64,000 nucleotides of DNA. It comes from Bacillota bacterium (GTDB lineage: Bacteria > Bacillota > Clostridia > Christensenellales > SZUA-584). A model generated the notes under the pieces. It searched no databases. It was not told the origin of the DNA and saw nothing but the letters and a program-made list of their open reading frames with translations. Position 1 is the first letter of the stretch; each line of letters starts with the position of its first letter. The stretch spans positions 1 to 64,000 of the forward strand of contig JAEWTW010000030.1 in NCBI GenBank assembly GCA_023397655.1, in the 5' to 3' direction. Below, one piece after another: positions 7,684 through 16,599 of this stretch. Made by a program: the position numbers and the translations under genes.

Positions 7684-8313
7684 ATGGGCAAACTAGTCGT
7701 CATGGATCACCCGCTGATCCAGCACAAAATCTCGCTGATCAGGGACAAATCCACCGGCACCAAGGATTTTCGGGCACTCGTGGAAGAGCTCGCGATGCTG
7801 ATGGCCTACGAGGTCACGCGGGATCTTCCTTTAAAAGAAGTCGAAATTGAAACGCCGGTCGCCAAGGCCAAAACCAAGGTGATCTCGGGTAAAACGATCG
7901 GTATCGTTCCGATACTGCGTGCGGGCCTTGGCATGGTGGACGGCATACTGTCGCTCGTTCCTGCCGCAAAAGTCGGCCACATCGGTCTCTACCGCGATCC
8001 CGAAACGCTGCAGCCGGTGGAATACTACTGCAAGCTGCCCATGGACGCCACCGAGCGCGACCTCATCATACTGGACCCGATGCTGGCCACAGGAGGCAGC
8101 GCCAACGGCGCGATCCAGCTGCTTAAACAGCGCGGCGTCACGAATATCAAGCTTGTTTGCCTGATTGCCGCCCCGGAAGGCATTGCGGCAGTTCAGAAAG
8201 AGCACGAAGATGTCGATATATTTGTTGCGGCGGTTGATGAGAAGCTGAACGACCACGGTTACATCGTTCCGGGCCTCGGAGACGCGGGCGACCGTCTTTT
8301 CGGTACCAAATAA
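7684..8313 (+). CDS. upp: Uracil phosphoribosyltransferase
   Basis: 209 aa, the standard Upp length. It makes UMP from uracil and PRPP in the pyrimidine salvage pathway. Landmarks are HPLIQHKISLIRDKST at the N-terminus, IVPILRAGLGMVDG, the PRPP-binding loop ILDPMLATGGSA and the C-terminal uracil-binding YIVPGLGDAGDRLFG. ACGGAGGCATAGA precedes the ATG. It follows rpiB and is followed 17 nt later by the V-ATPase operon, so read-through into that operon is possible. Confidence 0.96.
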   Translation: MGKLVVMDHPLIQHKISLIRDKSTGTKDFRALVEELAMLMAYEVTRDLPLKEVEIETPVAKAKTKVISGKTIGIVPILRAGLGMVDGILSLVPAAKVGHIGLYRDPETLQPVEYYCKLPMDATERDLIILDPMLATGGSANGAIQLLKQRGVTNIKLVCLIAAPEGIAAVQKEHEDVDIFVAAVDEKLNDHGYIVPGLGDAGDRLFGTK

Positions 8314-8330
8314 GCAGGAGAGCAAAACGA

Positions 8331-8642
8331 ATGGCGATGGATGTATTATCCGAAATCAGAGCGGCTGAGGAAAAGGCGCTGGAGACCCGGCGTCTGGCTG
8401 CCATTGCCGCCAAGGACGCGCTCAAGCTGGCCGAGCAGGAATTCGCTCAAATCGCGGATACGGAGCTCACCGCTGCCCGGCGCGCCGCGCTGGCCAGAGT
8501 GGACGCTGCCAAAACCGCCGATAAGGCTGAGCTCGATAAGCAGCAGCAGCAGCGCATGAGCAGCTGCGATGCGCTGAAAAACGCCGCGGACCAGCGGCTG
8601 GAGAATGCCGCGCAGGTGATACTGGAGAGGATACTGAAATAG
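8331..8642 (+). CDS. V-type ATPase peripheral-stalk subunit (G/H-like)
   Basis: 103 aa, almost entirely helical with heptad-like Ala, Glu, Lys and Gln spacing, as expected for the coiled-coil G/H (NtpF/AhaH) subunit. That subunit pairs with subunit E to form the peripheral stalk. It is identified mainly by composition, size and its first position in the operon (order H-I-K-E-C-F-A-B-D). It ends 1 nt before the ntpI-like start. Confidence 0.75.
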   Translation: MAMDVLSEIRAAEEKALETRRLAAIAAKDALKLAEQEFAQIADTELTAARRAALARVDAAKTADKAELDKQQQQRMSSCDALKNAADQRLENAAQVILERILK

Positions 8643-8643
8643 C

Positions 8644-10563
8644 ATGGCGATTCTATCCATGGAAAAAGTCACGCTGATCGCGCATGCGGACAGCAAACAG
8701 CGGCTTTTGAAAAAACTGCAGCACGTGGGCGCCGTCGAGGTGGTCACCTCGGGCACGGAAGGGCTGGATCTTGCGCCCGCACCGGAGTCGCTCGCCCGTC
8801 TGGAGGCGCGGCTCAGCGAGGTGCGCGAAGCGCTGGAGATCATCCGTCCCTACGACGACAGCAAGCAATCGTTCCTCACGCCCAAGCCGGCCATGTCGTT
8901 GGCGGAGCTTTCCGACATGCCGTCTCGTTTTGCGGATGCGGATGCCCTGATCGGCAAAATCAAGAGCTTTGCGGACGATATGAACGCGCTCAAAGCCCGG
9001 CGGCAGCGGCTGAAGAACCGTATTGCCGCGCTCACACCTTACGCGCATTTCGACGCGCCGCTGGAAACCATCGGTACCGGCCGCTATACGACCAGCCTTC
9101 TTGGCACCATCCCCGCCGATGCCGCGGAAAAATACGAGAAAATACGTCAGGACTACGCGAAAACCGCTTGGTTTGAAACCTTAAGCGGCGGGCACGACCT
9201 TGTCCCCATCTATGTCGCAATGCACAAGAGCGCGCAGGAAGCGCTGGTGGGCGAGCTCAAATATCTGGGTCTGGCCGAAGCGTACACCAAGGAGCTCATC
9301 GGCACCCCGGCCGATATCATTTCGGATTCGGAGAGCGAATGCGCCTCCATGGAATCGGAAACAAAGGAATACGAAGACATCGCGAAGGATCTCGCCGCGC
9401 AGAAGGCCGTCTTAAAAGCGTTGGAGGACTATCTGCTCACCGAAATCGCCCGCGAGAAATGCTTTGAGCGCCTCGGCGTTACCGGCTCCGCTTTCCTGTT
9501 GGAAGGCTGGGTGGTCGCCGACGAGAAACCGAAGGTGGAGTCAGCCGTGCTGGAAGCCGCGCCCGAAGCTTACATTTCGTTCCGCCCCCCGGCAGATGAT
9601 GAAATTCCGCCCACCGCGCTGAACAATCCCCGTGTTGTGATGCCGTTTGAAGCTGTCACCAACATGTATTCCGTTCCTCACTCGAAAGGCTTTGACCCCA
9701 ACCTTCTGATGTCGATATTCTATTTCCTGATATTCGGCATGATGATCGGCGATTTCGCCTATGGCATCATACTGATACTGGGTGCATTTTTGGTGCTCAA
9801 GCTCAAAAAGCCCACCGGCATGTTCCGCAAAATTACGACAGTAATTATGATATGCGGCGCGTCCACCGCGCTTTGGGGACTTTTCTTTGGCACCATCTTC
9901 AGCATTGAAGGCGTTCCGGCTGTCATCAATCCCATCGACGACGCCATGACCCTGCTGATACTTTGCCTTGGTCTTGGCGTACTGCACATACTCGTGGGTC
10001 TGGCAATCGGCGCTTATATGCTGATCAAGCAAGGCCATTTCTGGGATGCTGTATTCGATAAAATCTCATGGATCATGCTGTTGGTCGGCGGCATCCTGTT
10101 CGCCGCAGGCAGCGCTTTGACCATACCTGCCGTCGGTCAGATCGGCGTATATCTTGCGCTTGCCGGTGTGTTGATTCTGCTGTTTACGCAAGGCCGGCAT
10201 AAAAAGGGTGTCTTTCGCAAGCTGATCGGCGGGCTTTCCAGCTTATATGGCGCCACCAGCTACATCAGCGATATTCTTTCCTACTGCCGAATCTTTGGCA
10301 TGGGTCTTGCGACCACCGTTATCGCCATGGTTTTCAACACAATCGCTGGCCTGTTTCTGGGCAGCGTAGTGGGCTATGTCATTGGCATCGTCGTCATGAC
10401 TGTCGGACACGTGTTCAATATCGCCATCAACACACTGGGCGCGTTCGTTCACACAGCAAGACTGCAGTATATTGAGTTTTTCTCGAAGTTCTTTGAAGGC
10501 GGCGGGCATGCGTTCTCTCCGCTGAACATACAGACAAAGAACCACAGACTGGAAGAGAGATAA
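8644..10563 (+). CDS. ntpI: V-type ATPase subunit I (membrane stator, a-like)
   Basis: 639 aa. The N-terminal half (about 1-330) is cytosolic and helical. The C-terminal half has about seven to eight membrane segments, beginning near LLMSIFYFLIFGMMIGD. The C-terminal motif TARLQYIEFFSKFFEGGGHAF contains the conserved Arg that faces the rotor-ring carboxylate during ion passage. With subunit K it forms the ion channel. It follows subunit H with a single-base gap. Confidence 0.93.
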   Translation: MAILSMEKVTLIAHADSKQRLLKKLQHVGAVEVVTSGTEGLDLAPAPESLARLEARLSEVREALEIIRPYDDSKQSFLTPKPAMSLAELSDMPSRFADADALIGKIKSFADDMNALKARRQRLKNRIAALTPYAHFDAPLETIGTGRYTTSLLGTIPADAAEKYEKIRQDYAKTAWFETLSGGHDLVPIYVAMHKSAQEALVGELKYLGLAEAYTKELIGTPADIISDSESECASMESETKEYEDIAKDLAAQKAVLKALEDYLLTEIAREKCFERLGVTGSAFLLEGWVVADEKPKVESAVLEAAPEAYISFRPPADDEIPPTALNNPRVVMPFEAVTNMYSVPHSKGFDPNLLMSIFYFLIFGMMIGDFAYGIILILGAFLVLKLKKPTGMFRKITTVIMICGASTALWGLFFGTIFSIEGVPAVINPIDDAMTLLILCLGLGVLHILVGLAIGAYMLIKQGHFWDAVFDKISWIMLLVGGILFAAGSALTIPAVGQIGVYLALAGVLILLFTQGRHKKGVFRKLIGGLSSLYGATSYISDILSYCRIFGMGLATTVIAMVFNTIAGLFLGSVVGYVIGIVVMTVGHVFNIAINTLGAFVHTARLQYIEFFSKFFEGGGHAFSPLNIQTKNHRLEER

Positions 10564-10665
10564 CAACCCCGCCGGTGCGCGAAACCGGCGGCAGCCCCAA
10601 AGAAAACCCGCTTCTGGCGGATGAGTATAAAACAAACCGTTATTTATAACAGGAGGCATACACAC

Positions 10666-11157
10666 ATGGGCGACTTTTTTGGACAGTATTTCGGCGCAAT
10701 CATCTCCACGCTGGGCGCAGCTCTCGCAGTCGGCCTTGCCGGCATGGGTTCGGCAAAAGGCATGAGCCTTGCCGGACAGGCGGCAGCCGGGCTCGTCGCG
10801 GAAGACCCGGATAAATTCGGTCAGGCACTGGTTCTTCAGCTGCTTCCGGGTACGCAGGGTATCTATGGTCTGCTGATCTCATTCCTGATCCTGATCAACA
10901 ATGGCGTCGTGGGCGGCGATATCGGCATATCCGCTGCGCAAGGCTGGGTCTATTTCTTTGGCTCACTTCCCATCGCGCTCGTCGGTTATTCTTCCGCAAT
11001 ATCACAGGGCAAAACGGCTGTATCCGGTATCGCGCTCTTAGGAAAACGCCCTGAAGAATCCGGTAAAGCGATTACGATGGCCATCATGGTGGAAACCTAT
11101 GCCGTTTTCGCGTTGCTGATTTCGATGCTGACGATTCTTCTCGGCTCTATAAAATAA
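10666..11157 (+). CDS. ntpK: V-type ATPase subunit K (rotor ring), Na+-type
   Basis: 163 aa with four membrane helices, the duplicated-hairpin form of the rotor subunit. ATG 10666 is chosen because AGGAGG lies just upstream and the first helix starts there. The Na+ ligands known from the Enterococcus hirae ring are conserved: Thr and Gln in LLPGTQGIYG (T63, Q64), Gln in AISQGKTAVSG (Q114) and the essential carboxylate in MVETYAVF (E143). This predicts Na+ rather than H+ translocation, though whether the enzyme pumps or makes ATP is not shown. Confidence 0.94.
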   Translation: MGDFFGQYFGAIISTLGAALAVGLAGMGSAKGMSLAGQAAAGLVAEDPDKFGQALVLQLLPGTQGIYGLLISFLILINNGVVGGDIGISAAQGWVYFFGSLPIALVGYSSAISQGKTAVSGIALLGKRPEESGKAITMAIMVETYAVFALLISMLTILLGSIK

Positions 11158-11172
11158 TTGAAAAGGGCGTGA

Positions 11173-11775
11173 TTGAATTTGGCTGGCGCTGAAAAGCTCA
11201 TCGAGAAAATACTGGCCGACGCCCAGCGGGACGCTGAGTCCGCGTGGGCTGAAGCCGACGAAAAAAAGCAGACCATGCGTGAAAAATCCATGCGCGACGT
11301 CGAGCGCCGCAAGGCGGAAATTGAGCGCATGGCCTCACAGTCCGTCGTCGAGAACAAGAAGCGCATGGCCGCTGTATACGACCTCGAATACCGTAAGCAG
11401 CTGCTGTCCGCCAAGCAGGAGATGATGCAGCAGGCGCGCGAACGCGCTCTTAGCAAGCTCCGTGCGCTGGATGACAAGTCGTACCTTATGCTGATGAAGC
11501 AGCGCCTCATCGCCTGCGCGGCATCCGGTACGGGCGGTATCGCTGTCGCTCCGGGCGAAACGCGGCTGAACGCGGCGTTTGTCGCGGATGTCAACGCGTG
11601 GCTGAAGCAGTCGGCAGGGCAGGGCAGCGTGACGCTGCTGGCCGAGCCTCGCGACATCAGCGGCGGTTTTGTGTATGTCAGCGGCGGCATGGAGATCGAC
11701 GTATCTCTGGAAGCGCTGCTCGACGAAGCGTGGCAGCAGTCCGAAACGGACGTTGCCGCGGTACTGTTCGAATAA
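11173..11775 (+). CDS. ntpE: V-type ATPase subunit E (peripheral stalk)
   Basis: 200 aa. A long charged helical N-terminal half (about 1-110, rich in Glu, Arg and Lys) leads to a smaller globular C-terminal domain (ISGGFVYVSGGMEIDVSLEALLDE), as in subunit E. It joins subunit H to the A3B3 head. The start is a TTG at 11173 or the TTG two codons later; both follow AAAGGG. Confidence 0.88.
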   Translation: MNLAGAEKLIEKILADAQRDAESAWAEADEKKQTMREKSMRDVERRKAEIERMASQSVVENKKRMAAVYDLEYRKQLLSAKQEMMQQARERALSKLRALDDKSYLMLMKQRLIACAASGTGGIAVAPGETRLNAAFVADVNAWLKQSAGQGSVTLLAEPRDISGGFVYVSGGMEIDVSLEALLDEAWQQSETDVAAVLFE

Positions 11776-11793
11776 CATGTGATGGGATAAAAC

Positions 11794-12795
11794 ATGGCTG
11801 AAACAAACAGCAGCTATCCTTTCGCCTCGGCACGCGTCAAGGCGATCGAGAACAAGCTGATCACAAAAGAAAAGCTGAACCGGCTGATCGAATCCCGCGA
11901 TTACGACGCCGCCATGCGACAGCTCGCGGAATTTGGTTACGGCCAGTCCGCCGGCGCCGCGGGCAGCGGCTCCTTTGAAGCGCTCATCGTCCGCGAACTC
12001 GCCGAGACGGACGCGCTCCTGGAAGCGCTGTCTCCCAGCGACGTGTTCACCCGCATCATGCGCGCGGAAAAGGATTATTACAACATCAAGGTGCTCATCA
12101 AGCTGCTGATGCAGGACAAGCCGCTGGATTCCGTCACGCTCGTCCCGGGCAATCTGTCGGAGGACACGCTGCGGCGCGCCATCACCGAAAACAACTACTA
12201 CGACTTGCCGGAGGCGATGAAGGAAGCGCTGCAGTACATCGACCGCCAGTTCACCGTCGCGGCGGACGCATCCATCATCGGCCTCGCGATGGACCGCGCA
12301 TACGCCAAAGAGGTGACCGCACTGGTCGGCGAAATGCGCAACCCTCTGGTCAGCGATTATTTTACGGCGTTTTTCGATATCACCAACATCATCGCGCTGA
12401 TGCGCATCCGCGCCGCGGGGCTGCCGAAAGAAAGCTTCGAGCGCGCCTGCGTGCAGGGCGGCAGCATCGACAAACGCACACTGTCCGACGCGTTTGAACT
12501 CTCTGTGGAAAGCATACCGTCGGCTGTCGCCAAGGGCGTTTATTCCACGGTGTTGTCCGCCGCTTTCGACGACTTTATGAAAACGGGCAGCCTGTATGCG
12601 ATGGAAAAATCGCGGGACGATTACCTGATGTCGCTGCTGCGCGAGCAAAAGCACGACATGTTCGGCATCGGGCCGCTGATGGGATATTATATCGCCAAGC
12701 AGCGCGAGGCGGCGGCGGTACGGCTGGTGATGACGGCCAAGCTGGGCGGCATCGATTCCGATGTGGTCACCCACCGTCTGAAGGACCTGTTATGA
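11794..12795 (+). CDS. ntpC: V-type ATPase subunit C (d-like, central connector)
   Basis: 333 aa, mostly helical, with the V-ATPase C/d pattern: FASARVKAIENKLI at the N-terminus, DYYNIKVLIKLL in the middle, FFDITNIIALMRIRAAG and a C-terminal YYIAKQREAAAVRLVM. It caps the rotor ring and links it to the D-F axle. A 10-residue Gly/Ala/Ser insert (SAGAAGSGSF) near residue 50 looks like a loop. It lies 18 nt after subunit E. Confidence 0.92.
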   Translation: MAETNSSYPFASARVKAIENKLITKEKLNRLIESRDYDAAMRQLAEFGYGQSAGAAGSGSFEALIVRELAETDALLEALSPSDVFTRIMRAEKDYYNIKVLIKLLMQDKPLDSVTLVPGNLSEDTLRRAITENNYYDLPEAMKEALQYIDRQFTVAADASIIGLAMDRAYAKEVTALVGEMRNPLVSDYFTAFFDITNIIALMRIRAAGLPKESFERACVQGGSIDKRTLSDAFELSVESIPSAVAKGVYSTVLSAAFDDFMKTGSLYAMEKSRDDYLMSLLREQKHDMFGIGPLMGYYIAKQREAAAVRLVMTAKLGGIDSDVVTHRLKDLL

Positions 12796-12808
12796 TGAGG
12801 AGAAAGCC

Positions 12809-13129
12809 ATGAACAAGATCGGCGTTGTGGGAGATTCGGACAGCATCCTCGGCTTCAAGGCCCTGGGGCTGGATGTTTACCCCGTTTCAGGGGCAGACGA
12901 GGTTTCGGCGACGGTATTTCAGCTGGCCACCAGCGGCTACGCGATCATATTCATCACGGAACAGGCCGCGGAGGTCGCATCCGAGATGATCGACCGCTAC
13001 AAGACATCGCCGTTCCCGGCCATTATACCGATACCCGGCAACCGGGGCGCCACCGGCGTGGGCCTCAGGAACATCCGTGCCAACGTGGAAAAGGCCATCG
13101 GCGCGGACATACTGTTCCAGGACGAATGA
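12809..13129 (+). CDS. ntpG: V-type ATPase subunit F (central axle)
   Basis: 106 aa, the usual size of bacterial subunit F (NtpG in Enterococcus numbering). It begins with the Rossmann-like KIGVVGDSDSILGFKALGLDV and contains AIIFITEQ and PAIIPIPG. It binds subunit D to form the central stalk. A tight ribosome binding site (TGAGGAGAAAGCC) precedes the ATG. The next gene, subunit A, does not follow closely: a 318 bp gap with a hairpin-repeat array intervenes. Confidence 0.92.
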   Translation: MNKIGVVGDSDSILGFKALGLDVYPVSGADEVSATVFQLATSGYAIIFITEQAAEVASEMIDRYKTSPFPAIIPIPGNRGATGVGLRNIRANVEKAIGADILFQDE

Positions 13130-13143
13130 TAGGGTAAGACGGC

Positions 13144-13376
13144 AGGGGCTTTGCCCCCGCACCCCCACTTCTTTTCTTCAAGAAAAGAAGCAAAAGATTA
13201 AAAATGCTCCGCATTTCCCGGTATAGCTTATGGGAGCACGTTGCTGCTACGGGATATGTCCAAAAGCGATGGTAACGAAAATTGTAAAGAACCCGGAAAA
13301 TGCCGAACGGCATTTTCCCATCGGGATTCTCAAGGGGCGCGCCCCTTGAGCGGTGGTTTGGAGGCGCCGCCTCCAA
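13144..13376. repeat. Modular hairpin-array repeat, copy 1 (inside the V-ATPase operon)
   Basis: A chain of short perfect or near-perfect palindromes: ggggctttgcccc, cttcttttcttcaagaaaagaag (interrupted), aaatgctccgcattt, aatgccgaacggcatt, caaggggcgcgccccttg and ttggaggcgccgcctccaa. The same modules in the same order occur at 26598-26728 and, inverted and shortened, at 40711-40790. This copy fills most of the gap between the subunit F and subunit A genes and has an extra ~80 bp between modules. It has no coding potential. Confidence 0.85.
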
Positions 13377-13447
13377 GGTCTTAACCCCTTAAAAGCGAAA
13401 GATCACGCAAAAATGCGTTTTTGTAAACAAACAGGAAGGATAGTCAT

Positions 13448-15223
13448 ATGGAAGGCAGAATAGTCAAGGTTTCCGGCCCGCTCATCGTGGCCAGCGGCAT
13501 GGGCCAGTGCGAAATGTACGACGTTGTCCGGGTCAGCAGCCAGCAGCTTATCGGCGAGATCATCGAGCTGCGCGGCGACATGGCCTCAATTCAGGTATAC
13601 GAGGAAACGAGCGGTCTCGGACCGGGCGAACCCGTCTACTCCACAGGCAGCCCGCTGTCGGTGGACTTGGCCCCCGGCTTGATCGAATCGATATTCGACG
13701 GCATCCAGCGCCCGCTGGACAAGATTTTTGAAATCGCGGGCGACCGCATCACACGCGGCGTGTCCGTCAGCGCGCTGGACACCGAAAAGAAATGGAATTT
13801 CGTCCCCACGGCCAAAACGGGCCATCCCGTGCAGCCGGGCGACTTCTTAGGCTACGTGCAGGAAACCACGCTCGTCAAGCACTCCATCATGGTGCCGCAG
13901 GGCGTGTCGGGCACGCTGGAATGGCTGGCCTCAGGCGAAGCCACCATCACCGAGCCCATCGCGAAGGTCAAAACGGATGCGGGGGAGACGAAGGACGTCG
14001 CCATGCTGCAGCGCTGGCCCGTCCGCCGCGGACGGCCTTACGCCGAAAAGCTTCCGCCGCTTGAGCCCATGGTCACAGGCCAGCGTATTATCGACACGCT
14101 GTTCCCTATCGCCAGAGGCGGCGTGGCCGCGGTGCCCGGTCCGTTTGGCAGCGGCAAAACGGTGGTGCAACACCAGCTCGCCAAATGGGCGGAGGCGGAC
14201 ATCATCGTATACGTCGGCTGCGGCGAACGCGGCAACGAGATGACAGACGTGCTGATGGAGTTTCCGGAGCTCAAAGACCCGCGCAGTGGCGAGCCGCTGA
14301 TGAAGCGCACCGTGCTCATCGCGAACACGTCCGACATGCCGGTGGCCGCGCGCGAAGCATCCATCTACACAGGCATCACCATTGCGGAATATTACCGCGA
14401 CATGGGCTATAACGTCGCCATCATGGCAGACTCCACATCCCGCTGGGCCGAAGCGCTGCGCGAAATGTCGGGCCGCCTCGAGGAAATGCCGGGCGACGAA
14501 GGCTATCCGGCCTATCTGTCGTCACGCCTTGCCGGTTTCTACGAACGCGCCGGCATGGTCAAAACGCTGGGCAAAGAAGCCCGCACCGGTTCCGTCACCG
14601 CCATCGGCGCGGTGTCCCCGCCGGGCGGCGATATTTCGGAGCCGGTTTCTCAGGCCACACTGCGTATCGTCAAGGTGTTCTGGGGCCTGTCGGCGTCGCT
14701 GGCGTACAAGCGCCACTTCCCGGCCATCGACTGGCTGCTTTCCTACTCGCTTTATTTCGACCGCCTCTACGGCTGGTACGAGGACAATATCTCACCCGAA
14801 TGGGGCGCGCTGAGGCAAAAAGCCATGGAGCTGCTCCAGAAGGAATCCGAGCTGGAGGAAATCGTTCGCCTCGTCGGCGTGGACGCGCTGTCGCTTCAGG
14901 ACCGCCTGACGCTGGAAACAGCCCGTTCCATCCGCGAAGACTATCTGCAGCAGGACGCGTTTCACGAAGTGGATACCTACGCCCCGCCGGAAAAACAGTA
15001 CGAGATGCTCCGCATGATATTAAGATGGGGCGAGCTGGGCGAAAAGGCGCTGGCCGGCGGCGCGCTGTTCTCCAAGCTGATGGATATGCCCGTGCGCGAA
15101 GCCATCGCGCGCGCCAAATACACACCCAGTGACGAAGCCGCCGAACGTTTCGCGCAGATCAATGAGATGCTCGAAACGCAGATGAGCGCGCTTTATGAGG
15201 AAGGGGAGATGAGCATTGCTTAA
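13448..15223 (+). CDS. ntpA: V-type ATPase catalytic subunit A
   Basis: 591 aa, the normal size. It carries the catalytic nucleotide sites of the A3B3 head: P-loop GPFGSGKTV (about residues 230-238), followed by VGCGERGNEMTDVL with the catalytic Glu, and MADSTSRWAEALRE. The N-terminal beta barrel (GRIVKVSGPLI) and the A-specific insertion region are present. AGGAAGGA lies upstream of the ATG, after the repeat-filled gap. The stop overlaps the start of subunit B by 8 nt. Confidence 0.97.
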   Translation: MEGRIVKVSGPLIVASGMGQCEMYDVVRVSSQQLIGEIIELRGDMASIQVYEETSGLGPGEPVYSTGSPLSVDLAPGLIESIFDGIQRPLDKIFEIAGDRITRGVSVSALDTEKKWNFVPTAKTGHPVQPGDFLGYVQETTLVKHSIMVPQGVSGTLEWLASGEATITEPIAKVKTDAGETKDVAMLQRWPVRRGRPYAEKLPPLEPMVTGQRIIDTLFPIARGGVAAVPGPFGSGKTVVQHQLAKWAEADIIVYVGCGERGNEMTDVLMEFPELKDPRSGEPLMKRTVLIANTSDMPVAAREASIYTGITIAEYYRDMGYNVAIMADSTSRWAEALREMSGRLEEMPGDEGYPAYLSSRLAGFYERAGMVKTLGKEARTGSVTAIGAVSPPGGDISEPVSQATLRIVKVFWGLSASLAYKRHFPAIDWLLSYSLYFDRLYGWYEDNISPEWGALRQKAMELLQKESELEEIVRLVGVDALSLQDRLTLETARSIREDYLQQDAFHEVDTYAPPEKQYEMLRMILRWGELGEKALAGGALFSKLMDMPVREAIARAKYTPSDEAAERFAQINEMLETQMSALYEEGEMSIA

Positions 15224-16595
15224 GGAATACCGCACGATCAAAGAGGTCGTGGGCCCGCTGATGCTGGTGGAAGGCGTCAGCGGCGTTAAATACGACGAAC
15301 TGGTCGAGATCGTACAGGAAAGCGGCGAAATCCGCCGCGGCAAGGTGCTGGAGATCAACGGCGACAAGGCGCTGGTGCAGCTGTTCGAAAGCTCGCAAGG
15401 CCTCAAGATCGCCACATCCAAGGCGCGTTTCCTCGGCCGCAGCATCGAGCTCTCGGTGTCATACGACATGCTGGGGCGCGTGTTCGACGGCCTCGGCGAG
15501 CCCATCGACGGCGGCCCCGCCATCATCCCCGAAAAACGGCTGGACATCAATGGCGCACCCATCAACCCCGCCGCGCGCGACTACCCGTCCGAGTTCATTC
15601 AGACGGGCATCTCCGCCATCGACGGTCTGAACACGCTGGTGCGCGGTCAGAAGCTGCCGGTGTTCTCCGGCTCCGGTCTGCCGCACGCGCAGCTCGCGGC
15701 GCAGATCGCACGTCAGGCCAAGGTGCTGGGCGGCGAAGCCAACTTCGCGGTGGTGTTTGCCGCAGTGGGCATCACGTTCGAAGAAGCCGACTTCTTCATC
15801 AGCGACTTCAAGAAGACAGGCGCGATCGACCGTACGGTGCTCTTCGTCAACCTCGCGGACGACCCCGCCATTGAGCGTATTGCCACACCGCGTATGGCGC
15901 TGACGGCAGCGGAATACCTCGCCTACGAGAAGGGCCTGCACGTGCTGGTCATCATTACGGATATCACCAACTACGCCGAAGCGCTGCGCGAAGTGTCCGC
16001 GGCACGTAAGGAAGTGCCGGGCCGCCGCGGCTACCCGGGCTACCTGTATACCGACCTTGCGACGATGTACGAGCGCGCGGGCCGCGTTAAGGGCCGCGAA
16101 GGCTCCGTCACGCAGATACCGATACTGTCGATGCCGGAAGACGACAAGACCCACCCGATTCCGGACCTCACCGGGTACATCACCGAGGGCCAGATCATAC
16201 TCTCGCGCGAGCTGCTGCGCAAGGGCTTAACACCGCCCATCGACGTGCTGCCGTCGCTGTCCCGTCTGAAAGACAAGGGCATCGGCGCAGGCAAAACGCG
16301 TGAGGATCACGCCAACACGATGAACCAGCTGTTCGCGGCATACGCGCGCGGCAAGGACGCCAAGGAGCTGTCCGTCATCTTAGGCGAAGCGGCGCTGTCC
16401 GACGTGGACAAGCTGTACGCCAAGTTCGCGGACGCTTTTGAGAAGCAATACGTGTCTCAGGGCTACGAGACCAACCGTACCATTGAGGAAACGCTGACTC
16501 TCGGATGGAAGCTCTTGAAGATTCTGCCCAAAACGGAGCTTAAGCGCATCAAGGACGCTTTCATCGACAAATATCTGCCGGCGGACGAGGACTAG
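15216..16595 (+). CDS. ntpB: V-type ATPase regulatory subunit B
   Basis: 459 aa. Non-catalytic partner of subunit A; the P-loop position reads SGSGLPHAQLA, without a GK[ST] motif, as is normal for B. Other landmarks are FDGLGEPIDGG, GISAIDGLNTLVRGQKLPVFSG and SLSRLKDKGIGAGKTREDH. The start is TTG at 15216, overlapping the end of ntpA, with AGGGGAG upstream inside ntpA, so translation is probably coupled to A. Confidence 0.96.
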   Translation: MLKEYRTIKEVVGPLMLVEGVSGVKYDELVEIVQESGEIRRGKVLEINGDKALVQLFESSQGLKIATSKARFLGRSIELSVSYDMLGRVFDGLGEPIDGGPAIIPEKRLDINGAPINPAARDYPSEFIQTGISAIDGLNTLVRGQKLPVFSGSGLPHAQLAAQIARQAKVLGGEANFAVVFAAVGITFEEADFFISDFKKTGAIDRTVLFVNLADDPAIERIATPRMALTAAEYLAYEKGLHVLVIITDITNYAEALREVSAARKEVPGRRGYPGYLYTDLATMYERAGRVKGREGSVTQIPILSMPEDDKTHPIPDLTGYITEGQIILSRELLRKGLTPPIDVLPSLSRLKDKGIGAGKTREDHANTMNQLFAAYARGKDAKELSVILGEAALSDVDKLYAKFADAFEKQYVSQGYETNRTIEETLTLGWKLLKILPKTELKRIKDAFIDKYLPADED

Positions 16596-16599
16596 ACGA

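Noticed and set aside
11335..12774. 479-codon antisense open frame across ntpE-ntpC
   Set aside because: Composition (His/Arg/Gln-rich) is that of a GC-rich shadow; both genes on the plus strand are clear V-ATPase subunits.
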